A stretch of DNA of 64,000 nucleotides from Porphyrobacter sp. CACIAM 03H1 (GCF_002215495.1 NZ_CP021378.1:1860764-1924763); one strand, 5' to 3'; positions 24,000 through 33,412 are shown, counted from the stretch's first letter. Program-made: numbers and translations. The notes: generated by a model not told the origin, from the letters alone.

Positions 24000-26567
24000 A
24001 TGCAACTCGTCATCGTCGAATCCCCCGCCAAGGCAAAAACCATCGAGAAATATCTCGGGCAGGACTTCAAGGTCCTCGCCTCCTACGGCCATGTCCGCGA
24101 CCTGCCGGAGAAGGACGGCAGCGTCGATCCGGAGGACGGCTTCGCGATGCAATGGGAGCTCTACGGCGACAAGCAGAGCCGCTTCCGCGAGATTGCCGAT
24201 GCCGCCAAGGGGGCCTCGCGCCTCGTGCTCGCCACCGACCCCGACCGCGAGGGCGAGGCGATCAGCTGGCACGTGCTGGAGCTCTTGAAGAAGCGCAAGG
24301 CGCTGCCCGCGCAGGTCCAGCGCGTCACCTTCAACGCGATCACCAAGCAGGCCGTGACCGAGGCGATGGCCCGCCCGCGCGAGCTCGACCAGCCGCTGAT
24401 CGACGCCTATCTCGCCCGCCGCGCGCTCGACTACCTGTTCGGCTTCACCCTCTCGCCGGTGCTGTGGCGCAAGCTCCCGGGCGCCAAGAGCGCCGGCCGC
24501 GTGCAATCGGTGGCGCTGCGCCTAATCGTCGAGCGCGAGCGCGAGATCGAGGCCTTCCGCGCGGAGGAATACTGGAGCGTCGTCGCGCATATGCAGCACG
24601 ACGGCACGGCCTTCGATGCGCGGCTGGTGAAGTTCCGGGGCGAGAAGCTCGAACGCCTTAGCCTCGGGGCGGAAGGTATCGCGATGGAGGCCAAGGCCGC
24701 CGTCGAGAACGGGCGCTTCACCGTCGAGGGCGTCGAGACGAAGCCGGTCAAGCGCAACCCCGCGCCTCCGTTCACCACCTCGACCCTCCAGCAGGAGGCC
24801 GCGCGCAAGCTCGGCTATTCGGCGCAGCACACCATGCGGCTCGCGCAGACGCTCTACGAGGCGGGCGCGATCACCTACATGCGCACCGACGGGGTGCAGA
24901 TGGACATGAGCGCGATTCACGCCGCGCGCGATGCCATCGCGGCGCGCTTCAGCGAGGATTACCGCCCGGAAAAGCCGCGCTTCTACAGCACCAAGGCCAA
25001 GAACGCGCAGGAGGCCCACGAGGCGATCCGTCCGACCGATTTCACCCGCGAGCGCGTAGGCAGCGGCGACGAGGCCAAGCTCTACGATCTCATCTTCAAG
25101 CGCGCGATGGCGAGCCAGATGGCGACCGCGCAGCTCGAACGGACCACCGTCACCCTGCGCGATGCCACCGGGCAGCACGAGCTGCGCGCCACCGGGCAGG
25201 TGATCCGCTTCCCAGGCTTTCTCGCGGTCTATCAGGAAGGCCTCGACGATGCGGACGACGACGAGAGCGGCCTCCTGCCGGTGATGAAGGCGGGCGATAG
25301 CCCCGCCAAGCTCGGCGTCGATGCCACCCAGCACTTCACCCAGCCGCCTGCGCGCTTCTCCGAGGCAAGCCTCGTCAAGCGGCTCGAGGAGCTGGGCATC
25401 GGGCGGCCCTCGACCTACGCCTCGACCATCCAGACCCTCAGGAACCGCGCCTATGTGCGGATGGAGAAGAACCGCTTCTTCGCCGAGGAGAGCGGCCGGC
25501 TGCTGACCGCCTTCCTCGAACGCTTCTTCCCCAATTACGTCGCGTATGATTTCACCGCGGGGATGGAAGACGAACTCGACGTCGTCTCCGACGGGCGCGA
25601 GGACTACAAGATCCTGCTCGAACGCTTCTGGCGCGATTTCAAGCCCAAGGCCGACGAGGTGATGGCGAAGATGCCCTCGGAAGTGACCGAGGCGCTCGAC
25701 GAATATCTCTCGGACTTCCTCTTCCCCCCGCGCGAGGATGGCAGCGACCCGCGCGCCTGTCCGCTCTGCGCGGCCGAGGGGCGGGCGGGCGGCCGCCTCT
25801 CCCTGCGCGGCGGGCGCTACGGCGCCTTCGTCGCCTGCGCCAATTACCCGGAGTGCAAATACACCCGCCGCTTCGCCCAGCCGGGCGGCGAGGGCGGGGC
25901 CGAGGACGGCGTGATCGGCCAGCATCCCGAAACCGGCGAGGACATCACCCGCAAGACGGGCCGCTACGGCCCCTATGTCGAGATGGGCAGCGGCAAGGAG
26001 GCCAAGCGCGCCAGCATCCCCAAGGACCTCGACGATTTCGATCTGGATTGGGCGGTGAAGCTGCTCGATCTGCCGCGCATCATCGGCGCTCATCCCGACA
26101 CGGGGCTCGAAATCGAGGCGAATATCGGGCGTTACGGCCCCTATCTCAGGCATGACGGCAAGTACGGCAAGCTGTCGAACACCCGCGAGGTGTTCGAGGT
26201 GGGCATGAACCGCGCGGTCGATATCCTCGCGCAGGCTGCCAATCGCGGCGGGGCGGGGGCGGCACGCGGCAAGGCCGAGGCCATCGCCACGCTCGGCCAG
26301 CATCCCACCAGCGGGGGCGAGATCAAGGTCATGCCCGGCCGCTACGGCCCCTATGTCACCGACGGCACCACCAACGCCACCATCCCGCGCGACACAAAGC
26401 CCGAGGACGTGACGCTCGCCGCCGCGATCGAACTGATCGATGCGCGCGCGGCCAAGGGGCCGGCCAAGGGCAAGGGCAAGAAGAAGGCCCCGGCCAGGAA
26501 GACGGCGGCGAAGAAGGCTCCGGCCAAGAAGGCCCCTGCCAAAAAGAAGGCGGCTGCGACGAAATGA
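24000..26567 (+). CDS. topA: DNA topoisomerase I
   Basis: 855-residue type IA topoisomerase that relaxes negative supercoils. It starts MQLVIVESPAKAKTIEKYLG (Toprim domain) with the metal-binding acidic cluster TDPDREGEAISWH; the catalytic tyrosine is in AITYMRTDG (about Tyr293). A zinc finger (CPLCAAEG...CANYPECKY, residues about 587-620) and repeated GRYGPYV-type C-terminal modules follow, ending in a Lys/Ala/Pro-rich tail typical of alphaproteobacterial and actinobacterial TopA. The ATG at 24000 is used; the upstream open frame is unconserved. dprA nearby is the usual genomic partner. Confidence 0.97.
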   Translation: MQLVIVESPAKAKTIEKYLGQDFKVLASYGHVRDLPEKDGSVDPEDGFAMQWELYGDKQSRFREIADAAKGASRLVLATDPDREGEAISWHVLELLKKRKALPAQVQRVTFNAITKQAVTEAMARPRELDQPLIDAYLARRALDYLFGFTLSPVLWRKLPGAKSAGRVQSVALRLIVEREREIEAFRAEEYWSVVAHMQHDGTAFDARLVKFRGEKLERLSLGAEGIAMEAKAAVENGRFTVEGVETKPVKRNPAPPFTTSTLQQEAARKLGYSAQHTMRLAQTLYEAGAITYMRTDGVQMDMSAIHAARDAIAARFSEDYRPEKPRFYSTKAKNAQEAHEAIRPTDFTRERVGSGDEAKLYDLIFKRAMASQMATAQLERTTVTLRDATGQHELRATGQVIRFPGFLAVYQEGLDDADDDESGLLPVMKAGDSPAKLGVDATQHFTQPPARFSEASLVKRLEELGIGRPSTYASTIQTLRNRAYVRMEKNRFFAEESGRLLTAFLERFFPNYVAYDFTAGMEDELDVVSDGREDYKILLERFWRDFKPKADEVMAKMPSEVTEALDEYLSDFLFPPREDGSDPRACPLCAAEGRAGGRLSLRGGRYGAFVACANYPECKYTRRFAQPGGEGGAEDGVIGQHPETGEDITRKTGRYGPYVEMGSGKEAKRASIPKDLDDFDLDWAVKLLDLPRIIGAHPDTGLEIEANIGRYGPYLRHDGKYGKLSNTREVFEVGMNRAVDILAQAANRGGAGAARGKAEAIATLGQHPTSGGEIKVMPGRYGPYVTDGTTNATIPRDTKPEDVTLAAAIELIDARAAKGPAKGKGKKKAPARKTAAKKAPAKKAPAKKKAAATK

Positions 26568-26573
26568 GGGGCA

Positions 26574-26594
26574 GGGCGGTGCGAAACGCCGCCC
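26574..26594 (+). terminator. possible terminator hairpin after topA
   Basis: GGGCGG (26574-26579) can pair with CCGCCC (26589-26594) a few bases after the topA stop. There is no T run, so this is a weak call. Confidence 0.35.
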
Positions 26595-26664
26595 CGGGCC
26601 TTCCGGCGTTGAGAAAACATAAAGCATTTGCCCCCTAGAACCGGTGCCAGACGAGGGCTGCGCC

Positions 26665-26964
26665 GTGATCGAAATCGAAGTCCAGAACGAGACCCACCAG
26701 ACCCAGAGCCGGATCCGCTTCGCTGCGGTGCCGCGCATCGGCGAAGGCCTGCGCCTGCGCGAGCCGGACGGCATGTGGGCAAGCTACGATGTGCTCGACG
26801 TGTGGTACCAGAAGGCCGAGTTCGGCGATGTCTGGATGCCCTATCTCCATGTCCGGGTGACCCCGGGCGAGGTGGTCGGCGCCATCGAGGCGGACCCCTA
26901 TTCCGACGATTACGCGGCGCAAGGCTACGAACAGGGCTATGCGGCGATGGGCGGGGGGCGCTGA
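26665..26964 (+). CDS. small uncharacterised acidic protein upstream of a response regulator
   Basis: 99 residues from the GTG at 26665, which has GAGGG seven bases upstream; an earlier GTG at 26644 is in frame but has no ribosome site. The sequence is beta-rich and acidic: IEIEVQNETHQTQSRIRFAAVPRIGEGLRL, YDVLDVWYQKAEFGDVWMPYLHVRV, then a Tyr/Gly-rich tail. I do not recognise a family. Its stop is one base before the start of the response regulator, so the two are translationally linked and may act together. Confidence 0.75.
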   Translation: MIEIEVQNETHQTQSRIRFAAVPRIGEGLRLREPDGMWASYDVLDVWYQKAEFGDVWMPYLHVRVTPGEVVGAIEADPYSDDYAAQGYEQGYAAMGGGR

Positions 26965-26965
26965 C

Positions 26966-27598
26966 GTGCAGAACCTGATCAAGCGCCAGACCGGTCCCAA
27001 CCGCCGCCCGGCGATGGAGGGCAAGACGCTCGCCGAGAAGCTGGCCCAGAACGAAGCGATGCTGGCCGCCGCCGCCGAGGAGGACGCCGCCCGCGTCGCC
27101 GCTGCCGCCGCCGCCCCGGCTCCTGCCGCTCCCGCTGCCGGTTCCCCCGAACCCGACGAGACTGCCGCGATCGTCGCCGCCGCCAAGGCGATGCGCGACC
27201 GCTATCCGGGCCGCGAGGCACAGGCCGCGCCGCAGCGCACCTGCCTGATCGTCGACGACAGCCGGGTGATCCGCAAGGTCTCGAGCAAGATCGCGCTCAG
27301 CCTCGGCTATGTGCCGGTGGAGGCCGAGAACGGCGAGGAGGCGCTCGCGCGCTGCAAGAAGTCGATGCCCGATCTGGTTCTGACCGACTGCAACATGCCC
27401 GAGATGGACGGGATTGAGTTCGTCACCAAGCTGCGCAGCATCCCCACGCCCAAGGAACCCGTGGTGGTGTTCTGCACCTCGAACGGCGAGGCCAAGGACA
27501 TCCACGACGGCATAGCCGCAGGCGCGGACGACTACATCGTGAAGCCTTTCGACGAGGCGGCATTGCGGTCGAAGCTGGAGAAGCTCGGGCGGGGGTGA
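26966..27598 (+). CDS. CheY-like response regulator with Ala/Pro-rich N-terminal extension
   Basis: 210 residues. The last 120 form a receiver domain: CLIVDDSRVIRKV (acidic pair), DLVLTDCNMPEMDG with the phospho-acceptor Asp near residue 141, VVFCTSN (Thr switch) and DDYIVKPFD (Lys). There is no output domain. The first 90 residues are helical then a low-complexity Ala/Pro linker, unusual for a CheY-type protein. The GTG at 26966 is one base after the upstream stop and follows a G-rich site. It may signal to a motor or kinase elsewhere; no histidine kinase adjoins it. Confidence 0.88.
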   Translation: MQNLIKRQTGPNRRPAMEGKTLAEKLAQNEAMLAAAAEEDAARVAAAAAAPAPAAPAAGSPEPDETAAIVAAAKAMRDRYPGREAQAAPQRTCLIVDDSRVIRKVSSKIALSLGYVPVEAENGEEALARCKKSMPDLVLTDCNMPEMDGIEFVTKLRSIPTPKEPVVVFCTSNGEAKDIHDGIAAGADDYIVKPFDEAALRSKLEKLGRG

Positions 27599-27696
27599 CC
27601 TTGCCTTGCGGCGACCTGCGCCGCTTATCGGACAGGTCGCCTGCAATTCATTACCGGGTTGTGGACAGGTGAAATGCGATTGCGGACGCGGGCGGG

Positions 27697-28566
27697 ATGA
27701 AACCCGACTTCGTGATCGGCGGCGCACCGAAATGCGCGACGACGGCATTGTTCGACTATCTGGCGCAGCATCCGCAAATCTTCGCGACCGTTCCCAAGGA
27801 ACCCCACTACTTCGCTTCCGCGGCGCTCGGGCGTCCGTTCATGCGGCACGACTTTTCAGCCGAGGCATATCAGGCTCTCTACAGCGGATGCCTGCCCGGG
27901 CAGATGGCGGGTGAGGGCTCCACGCACTACCTGCACCATGCGCCGGCGGTCGCGCCGCTGATGGCAGCACAGGCTCCGCAGGCGAGGCTGATCTTCTGTC
28001 TGCGCGAACCTGTGGCCCGCGCCTATTCGCATTTCCTGTTCCGATACAGCGTTGCCGGTCCGCATGACCTTGGCGGCATGGGCCAGCGGCGCGACTTCGT
28101 CGCTTTCGCTCGGGACCCCGAGATGTTCGCGGCGGGGAATTACGCGGATAATCTGCGCGTCTTCCTGAAGCATTTTCCGCGATCGCAGATCCATCTGGTG
28201 TTTTTCGAGGATGTCGTCTCGGACCTTGCCGGTTGCCTGGCCGGCATCTGCCGCTTTCTCGGCGTGGACGAGAGCTTCTCCTTCGATCTTTCGCGGCGTT
28301 CCAACACCACGGCCTATCCGCGCTCCACGGGCCTGACGAGCATGGGAGACCGGCTGGTGGGCGCAATCTATCCCCGCCTTTCCGTGTCGGGTCGGCGCAG
28401 GCTCATGCGGCTTCGCAAACGGGTCCTGTTCAGCCCCCGCGCCGCGAAACCGCGGATATCTCCGGAAGAGCGCGACTGCGTCAGGTCGCTGTATCGCCAA
28501 TCGGTCCTGCGTCTCGAGGATCTGGCCGGACGGGACCTCGCCGCCTGGCGAGCCGAAGAGGCATGA
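27697..28566 (+). CDS. sulfotransferase family protein
   Basis: 289 residues. The PAPS 5'-phosphosulfate loop is FVIGGAPKCATTALFDYL and the 3'-phosphate motif is LREPVARAYSHFLFRY; GEGSTHYLHH lies between, as in carbohydrate sulfotransferases. It should move sulfate from PAPS to a sugar or lipid acceptor. Its codon use is less strictly GC-ending than its neighbours in places. It stands alone between the response regulator and the convergent era gene. It could decorate surface polysaccharide, but no polysaccharide cluster adjoins. Confidence 0.88.
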   Translation: MKPDFVIGGAPKCATTALFDYLAQHPQIFATVPKEPHYFASAALGRPFMRHDFSAEAYQALYSGCLPGQMAGEGSTHYLHHAPAVAPLMAAQAPQARLIFCLREPVARAYSHFLFRYSVAGPHDLGGMGQRRDFVAFARDPEMFAAGNYADNLRVFLKHFPRSQIHLVFFEDVVSDLAGCLAGICRFLGVDESFSFDLSRRSNTTAYPRSTGLTSMGDRLVGAIYPRLSVSGRRRLMRLRKRVLFSPRAAKPRISPEERDCVRSLYRQSVLRLEDLAGRDLAAWRAEEA

Positions 28567-28590
28567 CCGGACCCGCAGACGGCGCGCGCT

Positions 28591-29511
28591 TTACCGCACC
28601 CAGTCGAGCCCGATTTCCTCGAAGATTTCCTTGTCCTCGGCCCAGTTCTCCAGCACCTTGACGTGCAGGTAGAGGTGCACCTTCACCCCCAGCACCTCGG
28701 CCAGTTCCGCGCGGGCGGCGGCGCCGATGGCCTTGATCTTCGAGCCGCCCTTGCCGAGCACGATCGCGCGCTGGTTGTCGCGCGTGACGACGATCTGCTG
28801 GTGGATCTCCACGCTGCCGTCGGGCCGGACCTCGTATTTCTCGGGCCGCACGGCGCTGTCGTAGGGCAGTTCCTCGTGGAGCTGCTGGTAGAGCTGTTCG
28901 CGCGTGATCTCGGCGGCGAGGAGTCGCTCCGACGCATCGGAGACCTGGTCCTCAGGATACATCCACACGCCCTCGGGCATGGCGCGGGCGAGCACCTCCT
29001 TCATTTCGGGCACGCCCTCGCCGGTCAGGGCGGAAACGAAGAACACTTCCGAGAAATCGACCTTGCCGGTGAGCTCCTGCGCCAGCGCCAGCAGTGGCTC
29101 CTTCTTGGCGCGGTCGACCTTGTTGAGGACGAGGATCTTGCGCTCGGGCCGCCCCGCCAGCGTCTCGAGCAGCGGTTCCAGCTCGTGGCGGCGCTGCTTG
29201 ATCGGATCGACCAGCAGCAGCACGGCATCGGCGGCCTCCGCGCCCTCCCACGCGGCGCTCACCATCGCCCGGTCGAGGCGGCGGCGGGGGGCGAAAATGC
29301 CGGGGGTGTCGACGAGGATCATCTGCACCGGCGTCCCGTCGGCGAGGTCGTGCAGCGCGATGCCGAGCATCCGCGCTCGGGTGGTCTGGGCCTTGGCGCT
29401 GGTGATCGCGACCTTCTGGCCGACGAGGGCGTTGACGAGGGTCGACTTGCCGGCATTGGGTGCGCCGAGCACGGCGACGACACCGCAGCGTGTTGGGGGA
29501 TTTTCAGTCAT
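28591..29511 (-). CDS. era: GTPase Era
   Basis: 306 residues. Essential GTPase for 16S rRNA and 30S maturation. G1 GAPNAGKSTLVNAL, G3 DTPGIF, G4 NKVD; the C-terminal KH domain is in IVVTRDNQRAIVLGKGGSKIKAIG. The ATG at 29511 gives the family start MTENPPTRCGVV; an in-frame extension upstream runs into a family B repeat. It lies downstream of lepB and rnc, the common operon order, with the repeat inserted between rnc and era. Confidence 0.97.
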   Translation of the reverse strand: MTENPPTRCGVVAVLGAPNAGKSTLVNALVGQKVAITSAKAQTTRARMLGIALHDLADGTPVQMILVDTPGIFAPRRRLDRAMVSAAWEGAEAADAVLLLVDPIKQRRHELEPLLETLAGRPERKILVLNKVDRAKKEPLLALAQELTGKVDFSEVFFVSALTGEGVPEMKEVLARAMPEGVWMYPEDQVSDASERLLAAEITREQLYQQLHEELPYDSAVRPEKYEVRPDGSVEIHQQIVVTRDNQRAIVLGKGGSKIKAIGAAARAELAEVLGVKVHLYLHVKVLENWAEDKEIFEEIGLDWVR

Positions 29512-29524
29512 ATCAGAAAAATAT

Positions 29525-29622
29525 CCGTTCGGGCTGAGCTTGTGGAAGCCCCGCACTGTCTTTCTAGAAGATGCCGCTTACCAGAAAAAGGACGGCCCTT
29601 CGACAAGCTCAGGGCGAGCGGG
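29525..29622. repeat. palindromic repeat family B, copy 2
   Basis: Left arm 29525-29548 with GGGCTGAGCTTGTGGAAG, right arm 29596-29622 with CTTCGACAAGCTCAGGGCG; pairing is nearly complete and the interior adds a weaker inner stem. It fills the rnc-era gap inside an operon, so its RNA hairpin could set relative expression of the two genes. Confidence 0.85.
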
Positions 29623-29628
29623 CGTCGA

Positions 29629-30318
29629 TTACCCGAAAGCCTCCAGAAAGGCCTTGGCGGCGAGCCTTTCGGCCTCGCTCTTGCTGGTCGCGGTCGCCTC
29701 GGCGTGGCCGACATTGCGGACCGTGACGCGGACGGTGAAGCGCGCCGCGTGATCGGGGCCGGAGCGGTCGGTGACCTCGTAGACCGGCGTTGCACGGCGG
29801 TTGCCCGCGGCCCATTCCTGAAGCGCGCTCTTGGGGTGCTTGGCCTTGCCCTCGTCGCCCTCGAGTTCCCTTGCCCAGAGCCTGTAGATCAGCGCCTGCG
29901 CGGCATCGAAGCCGTGCTCGATGAAGCAGGCGCCGATCAGCGCCTCCATCACGTCGCCGAGGATCTTGTCGCTGTCCGCCCCGCCATCGTCGCGCGCCTG
30001 CTTGCCGAGGCGGATGTGGACGGGAAGGCCGATGGAGCGCGCGATCCGGGCGCAGGTGGCACCGCTGACGAGGGCGTTGAGCCGCTGGGACAGCCGGCCC
30101 TCAGGCGCATCGCCCGCGCGGAACAGCCAGGCCGCGACCGACAGGCCGAGCACCCGGTCACCGAGGAATTCAAGCCGCTGGTAATCGGCGGCATCGGCTG
30201 GGCCAGAGCCGTTGAAGCTGCCGTGGGTCAGCGCCTCGAGCCAGGTCGCCTCCCTGACCGGCGCCAGCCCCTGCTGCTCGAGCCATTCGCGGGTCGCGGG
30301 ATCGAGCGTCCCGGTCAC
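29629..30318 (-). CDS. rnc: ribonuclease III
   Basis: 229 residues. Double-strand RNA endonuclease for rRNA processing. The RNase III signature is RLEFLGDRVLGLSVAAWLF; the second catalytic region is GDVMEALIGACFIE, with a C-terminal dsRNA-binding domain (KSALQEWAAGNRRATPVYEV; ATSKSEAERLAAKAFL). The start is the GTG at 30318, whose TGA-overlap (GTGA) with the lepB stop indicates translational coupling. An open frame continues upstream through lepB but is unrelated. Confidence 0.95.
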   Translation of the reverse strand: MTGTLDPATREWLEQQGLAPVREATWLEALTHGSFNGSGPADAADYQRLEFLGDRVLGLSVAAWLFRAGDAPEGRLSQRLNALVSGATCARIARSIGLPVHIRLGKQARDDGGADSDKILGDVMEALIGACFIEHGFDAAQALIYRLWARELEGDEGKAKHPKSALQEWAAGNRRATPVYEVTDRSGPDHAARFTVRVTVRNVGHAEATATSKSEAERLAAKAFLEAFG

Positions 30319-31154
30319 AGCAGTTCCCCGATCCGGTCCCAGCGCGCGGCGGTGAACCATGTCCACGGCTTGAGCCAGTCGGCGCTGCCGTCGGTCGACC
30401 ACACGATCACCGCGGCGCGCCCGACCAGCAGGTCCTGCGCGACGAAGCCCACCCCCTCGCCCGGCGAGGCGGGGAAGCGGCTGTCGAGCGAGCTGTCGCG
30501 GTTGTCGCCCATAACGAACAGCGCGCCCTCGGGCACGGTGACCTCGGCGAAGTCGTCGGCGCCGGTGCGGCCGAAATCGAGCACGCGGAAGGAGGGGCCG
30601 CCGCCGGGCAGGGTCTCGCGGAAGGCGCCATAGCGGCACGCCTCGCTCCCGTCGGCGGCGCGTTCGATGTCGCCGCCCCAGGCGCAGCCGGTGTTGGGCG
30701 AGACCGGCACCAGCGCGTCCTGCGCCCGCACCCGCGCGACGCGCGCGCCGTTCAGCACCACCTCGCCGCCCCGCACCGCCACCCGGTCTCCCGGCAGGCC
30801 GATGACGCGCTTGATGTAGTCGCGCCGGTCGACGGGGTGCTTGAAGATGACGATGTCCCCGCGCTCGGGCGTTGCCGCCAGCAGCCGTCCCTCGGGCAAG
30901 GCGAGATCGAAGGGCAGCGAATGGCGCGAGATGCCGTAGGGCCACTTGGCGGCGAGCAGGTAGTCGCCGTTCATCAGCCGCGGCAGCATGGATTCGGACG
31001 GGATCGAGAACGGCGAGAAGACGAAGACGCGGAAGGCGAGCACGGCCAGCAGCAGCTTGACCAGGAACCAGGCGAAGCTGCCCCAGCCATCGCCCGTGCG
31101 GGGCCCGGCTGCGGCGGGCGGCGCCGCGCCCAGCGATTGGGTCTTAACATCCAT
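30315..31154 (-). CDS. lepB: signal peptidase I
   Basis: 279 residues. One N-terminal membrane span (FAWFLVKLLLAVLAFRVFVF) then the catalytic Ser in SIPSESMLP and the general-base Lys in RRDYIKRVIGLPGDRV; box E is MGDNRDSSLDSR. It cleaves Sec and Tat signal peptides at the outer face of the inner membrane. It is first in lepB-rnc-era and divergent from pgi, with 46 bp between starts. Confidence 0.96.
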   Translation of the reverse strand: MDVKTQSLGAAPPAAAGPRTGDGWGSFAWFLVKLLLAVLAFRVFVFSPFSIPSESMLPRLMNGDYLLAAKWPYGISRHSLPFDLALPEGRLLAATPERGDIVIFKHPVDRRDYIKRVIGLPGDRVAVRGGEVVLNGARVARVRAQDALVPVSPNTGCAWGGDIERAADGSEACRYGAFRETLPGGGPSFRVLDFGRTGADDFAEVTVPEGALFVMGDNRDSSLDSRFPASPGEGVGFVAQDLLVGRAAVIVWSTDGSADWLKPWTWFTAARWDRIGELL

Positions 31155-31200
31155 CGCTCATGCCCTTACTCGCAGCCGCACAGTTGCGCAAAGGGGAACG

Positions 31201-32763
31201 ATGATGAGCGGCATGGACGGGTCTGGCGGCGGCGATGCGGCAGCGGTATGGGCGAGCCTGCGCGCCGCGGAACACCCGACCCTTGCTGGGCTGTTCGCGG
31301 CCGATCCCGGTCGTCCCGCTGCCCTGACCCGGCGGATCGACTGGCCGGTGGAGCCCGGCAGCGAGACCCGCGCAGGGATGCTGATCGACTTCTCCAAGAC
31401 CCACCTTGCAGGCGAGACGCTCGGCCTGTTCGAGGCGCTGGCCGATGCGCAGGGCTTCGGCGCGGCGCGCGAGGCGCTGTTCGGCGGCGGGATCGTCAAT
31501 CCGACCGAGGGCCGCGCCGCCACTCACGGCGCCCTGCGCGGCAGCGGCACGCCCGCGCAGGTGGACGAGGCCGAGGCCCTGCTCGCCCGCATGGGGATGC
31601 TGGTCGAGGCGATCCACGAAGGCGCACTGGGTGAAGTGAAGCACTGCATCGCCATCGGGATCGGCGGCTCGGCGCTCGGACCTGCGCTCGCCATCGACGC
31701 GCTGACTCGCGATCTGGCGCTGGTCGACGTGCACGTTGTCTCCAACATCGACGGGCTCGCGCTGGAAGCCGCGTTCCGCTCCTGCGATCCGGCGACGACG
31801 CTGATCGCGGTCGCCTCCAAGACCTTCACCACCATCGAGACCATGACCAACGCGGCAAGCGCGCTGAAATGGCTCGCCGACAACGGGGTCGAGGACCCGG
31901 GCGGGCGCGTGGTGGCGCTCACCGCCTCGCCCGAAAAGGCGGTCGAATGGGGCGTGGACGAAACCCGCGTGCTGCCCTTCGTCGAGAGCGTGGGCGGGCG
32001 CTATTCGCTGTTCTCGAGCATCGGCTTTCCGGTCGCGCTGGCGATCGGGATGGACGACTTCCGCGCCATGCTGGCGGGCGCCAAGGCGGTGGACGACCAT
32101 TTCCGCGAGACCGAGGGCCGCGCCAACGCGCCCCTGCTCGCGGCCTTCTGCGACCAGTATTACACCCGTCTGCGCGGCTGCCAGACCCGCGCGGTGTTCG
32201 CCTATGACGAACGCCTCGCGCTGCTGCCCGACTATCTCCAGCAGCTCGAAATGGAGTCGAACGGCAAGAGCGTGACCGCCGATGGCAAGCCGGTCGACGG
32301 GCCGACCGCGGCGGTGACCTGGGGCGGGGTTGGGACCGATGCGCAGCACGCGGTGTTCCAGCTGCTCCACCAGGGCACACACCTCATTCCCGTGGACTTC
32401 ATCGCCTCGATCGCGCCCGGCGACGATCTCGACCCGGCGCATCACCGCATCCTGCTGATGAACTGCCTTGCGCAAGGGGCGGCGCTGATGGCGGGCAAGC
32501 CGTCGGACGATCCCGCGCGCGCCTATGCCGGGGACCGCCCCTCGACGACCTTCCTCGTCGACGATTGCGATGCGGGCGCGCTCGGTGCGCTGATCGCCTT
32601 CCACGAGCACCGCACCTTCGCCAATGCCGTGCTGATGGGCATCAACCCCTTCGATCAGTTCGGGGTGGAGCTGGGCAAGGCGATCGCCAAGCAGATCGAA
32701 TCCGGGGAAGGAACCTTCGATCCCAGCACCCGCGCGCTGATGGCGGCAGCGGGGCTCGCCTGA
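31201..32763 (+). CDS. pgi: glucose-6-phosphate isomerase
   Basis: 520 residues. Interconverts glucose-6-P and fructose-6-P. Sugar-binding blocks are IGIGGSALGPALAIDAL, ASKTFTTIETMTNA and GGRYSLFSSIGFPVAL, with catalytic residues in the family positions (QQLEMESNGKS; HQGTHLIPVDFI). The ATG at 31201 follows AAAGGGGAACG; a second ATG is adjacent. The same strand continues with two small exported proteins after a 250-bp gap. Confidence 0.97.
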   Translation: MMSGMDGSGGGDAAAVWASLRAAEHPTLAGLFAADPGRPAALTRRIDWPVEPGSETRAGMLIDFSKTHLAGETLGLFEALADAQGFGAAREALFGGGIVNPTEGRAATHGALRGSGTPAQVDEAEALLARMGMLVEAIHEGALGEVKHCIAIGIGGSALGPALAIDALTRDLALVDVHVVSNIDGLALEAAFRSCDPATTLIAVASKTFTTIETMTNAASALKWLADNGVEDPGGRVVALTASPEKAVEWGVDETRVLPFVESVGGRYSLFSSIGFPVALAIGMDDFRAMLAGAKAVDDHFRETEGRANAPLLAAFCDQYYTRLRGCQTRAVFAYDERLALLPDYLQQLEMESNGKSVTADGKPVDGPTAAVTWGGVGTDAQHAVFQLLHQGTHLIPVDFIASIAPGDDLDPAHHRILLMNCLAQGAALMAGKPSDDPARAYAGDRPSTTFLVDDCDAGALGALIAFHEHRTFANAVLMGINPFDQFGVELGKAIAKQIESGEGTFDPSTRALMAAAGLA

Positions 32764-33013
32764 CGTCACCTGCCGCTGGTGCAGAATCGCCACACCGCGT
32801 GGGCGGCATTGCGCGGCAAGCTATTCTTGTTCCTCGCGGAAGTTGCAGTCTTTCTCGTGCGGGCAACTTAATTGCTTCCGCGCGCCGAAGCTGTGCAAGA
32901 AACCGCTGATTTAAACGGTTGGGCGTGTTCGAATTGCACCGCAGTCATGATGGGTTAAGGTGGGGATCCGGCGGCGCTGTCCGCATTCTTCCATTCTCGA
33001 CCAAGGCCCGTTC
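32764..33013 (+). promoter_or_regulatory. intergenic region with imperfect dyad
   Basis: 250 bp between pgi and the first small exported protein. AAGTTGC (32840-32846) and GCAACTT (32863-32869) form a dyad that could be the pgi terminator (no T run) or an operator. An AT-richer patch at 32907-32945 is the likeliest promoter. No coding frame is convincing. Confidence 0.35.
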
Positions 33014-33412
33014 ATGAACTTCGCGCTTCTCCTCGCCCCTATAGCCGCTCTTGCCGTGATTGCCGCTCCCGCGCTCGCCGACGAGAAGGCCCAGAACGAC
33101 GGCACGGCGCGCTCCAAGGTGAAGCCGGCAAGGCTGATCGAGTTCACCGGCGACCGCGAGTTCCTCAAGGAATCCTCGCGCCTCAGGGTGTGGCGCGGCG
33201 AAGTGGGTTACACGCTGGAGGTCGACGCGGCCGGAACGCCGACCGATTGCGAGCTGACCGAGAAGTTCCGCATGAACTACGTCAACGACAAGCTTTGCGA
33301 GGTGCTGCTCAAGCACCACAGCTTCGAGCCGGCGGTGGACGACAGCGGCGCGGCGGTCGAGAGCAGCTACGAGGGCAAGCTCAACTATCTGGAAATGCGC
33401 GAGAAGGATTGA
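33014..33412 (+). CDS. exported small protein with TonB-C-like domain (paralogue 1)
   Basis: 132 residues with a signal peptide (LLLAPIAALAVIAAPALA). The mature part resembles the TonB C-terminal fold: GEVGYTLEVDAAGTPTDCEL, CEVLLKHHSFEPAVDDSGAAV and a final beta strand. The Cys pair (TDCEL and KLCEVL) could form a disulphide. The next gene has the same blocks, so the two are tandem paralogues. No proline-rich spacer or membrane anchor of a true TonB is present, so this is probably a free periplasmic domain of unknown role. Confidence 0.78.
   Translation: MNFALLLAPIAALAVIAAPALADEKAQNDGTARSKVKPARLIEFTGDREFLKESSRLRVWRGEVGYTLEVDAAGTPTDCELTEKFRMNYVNDKLCEVLLKHHSFEPAVDDSGAAVESSYEGKLNYLEMREKD

Noticed and set aside
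24522..26774. Minus-strand open frame of about 750 codons opposite topA
   Set aside because: Antisense shadow of topA, no family features.
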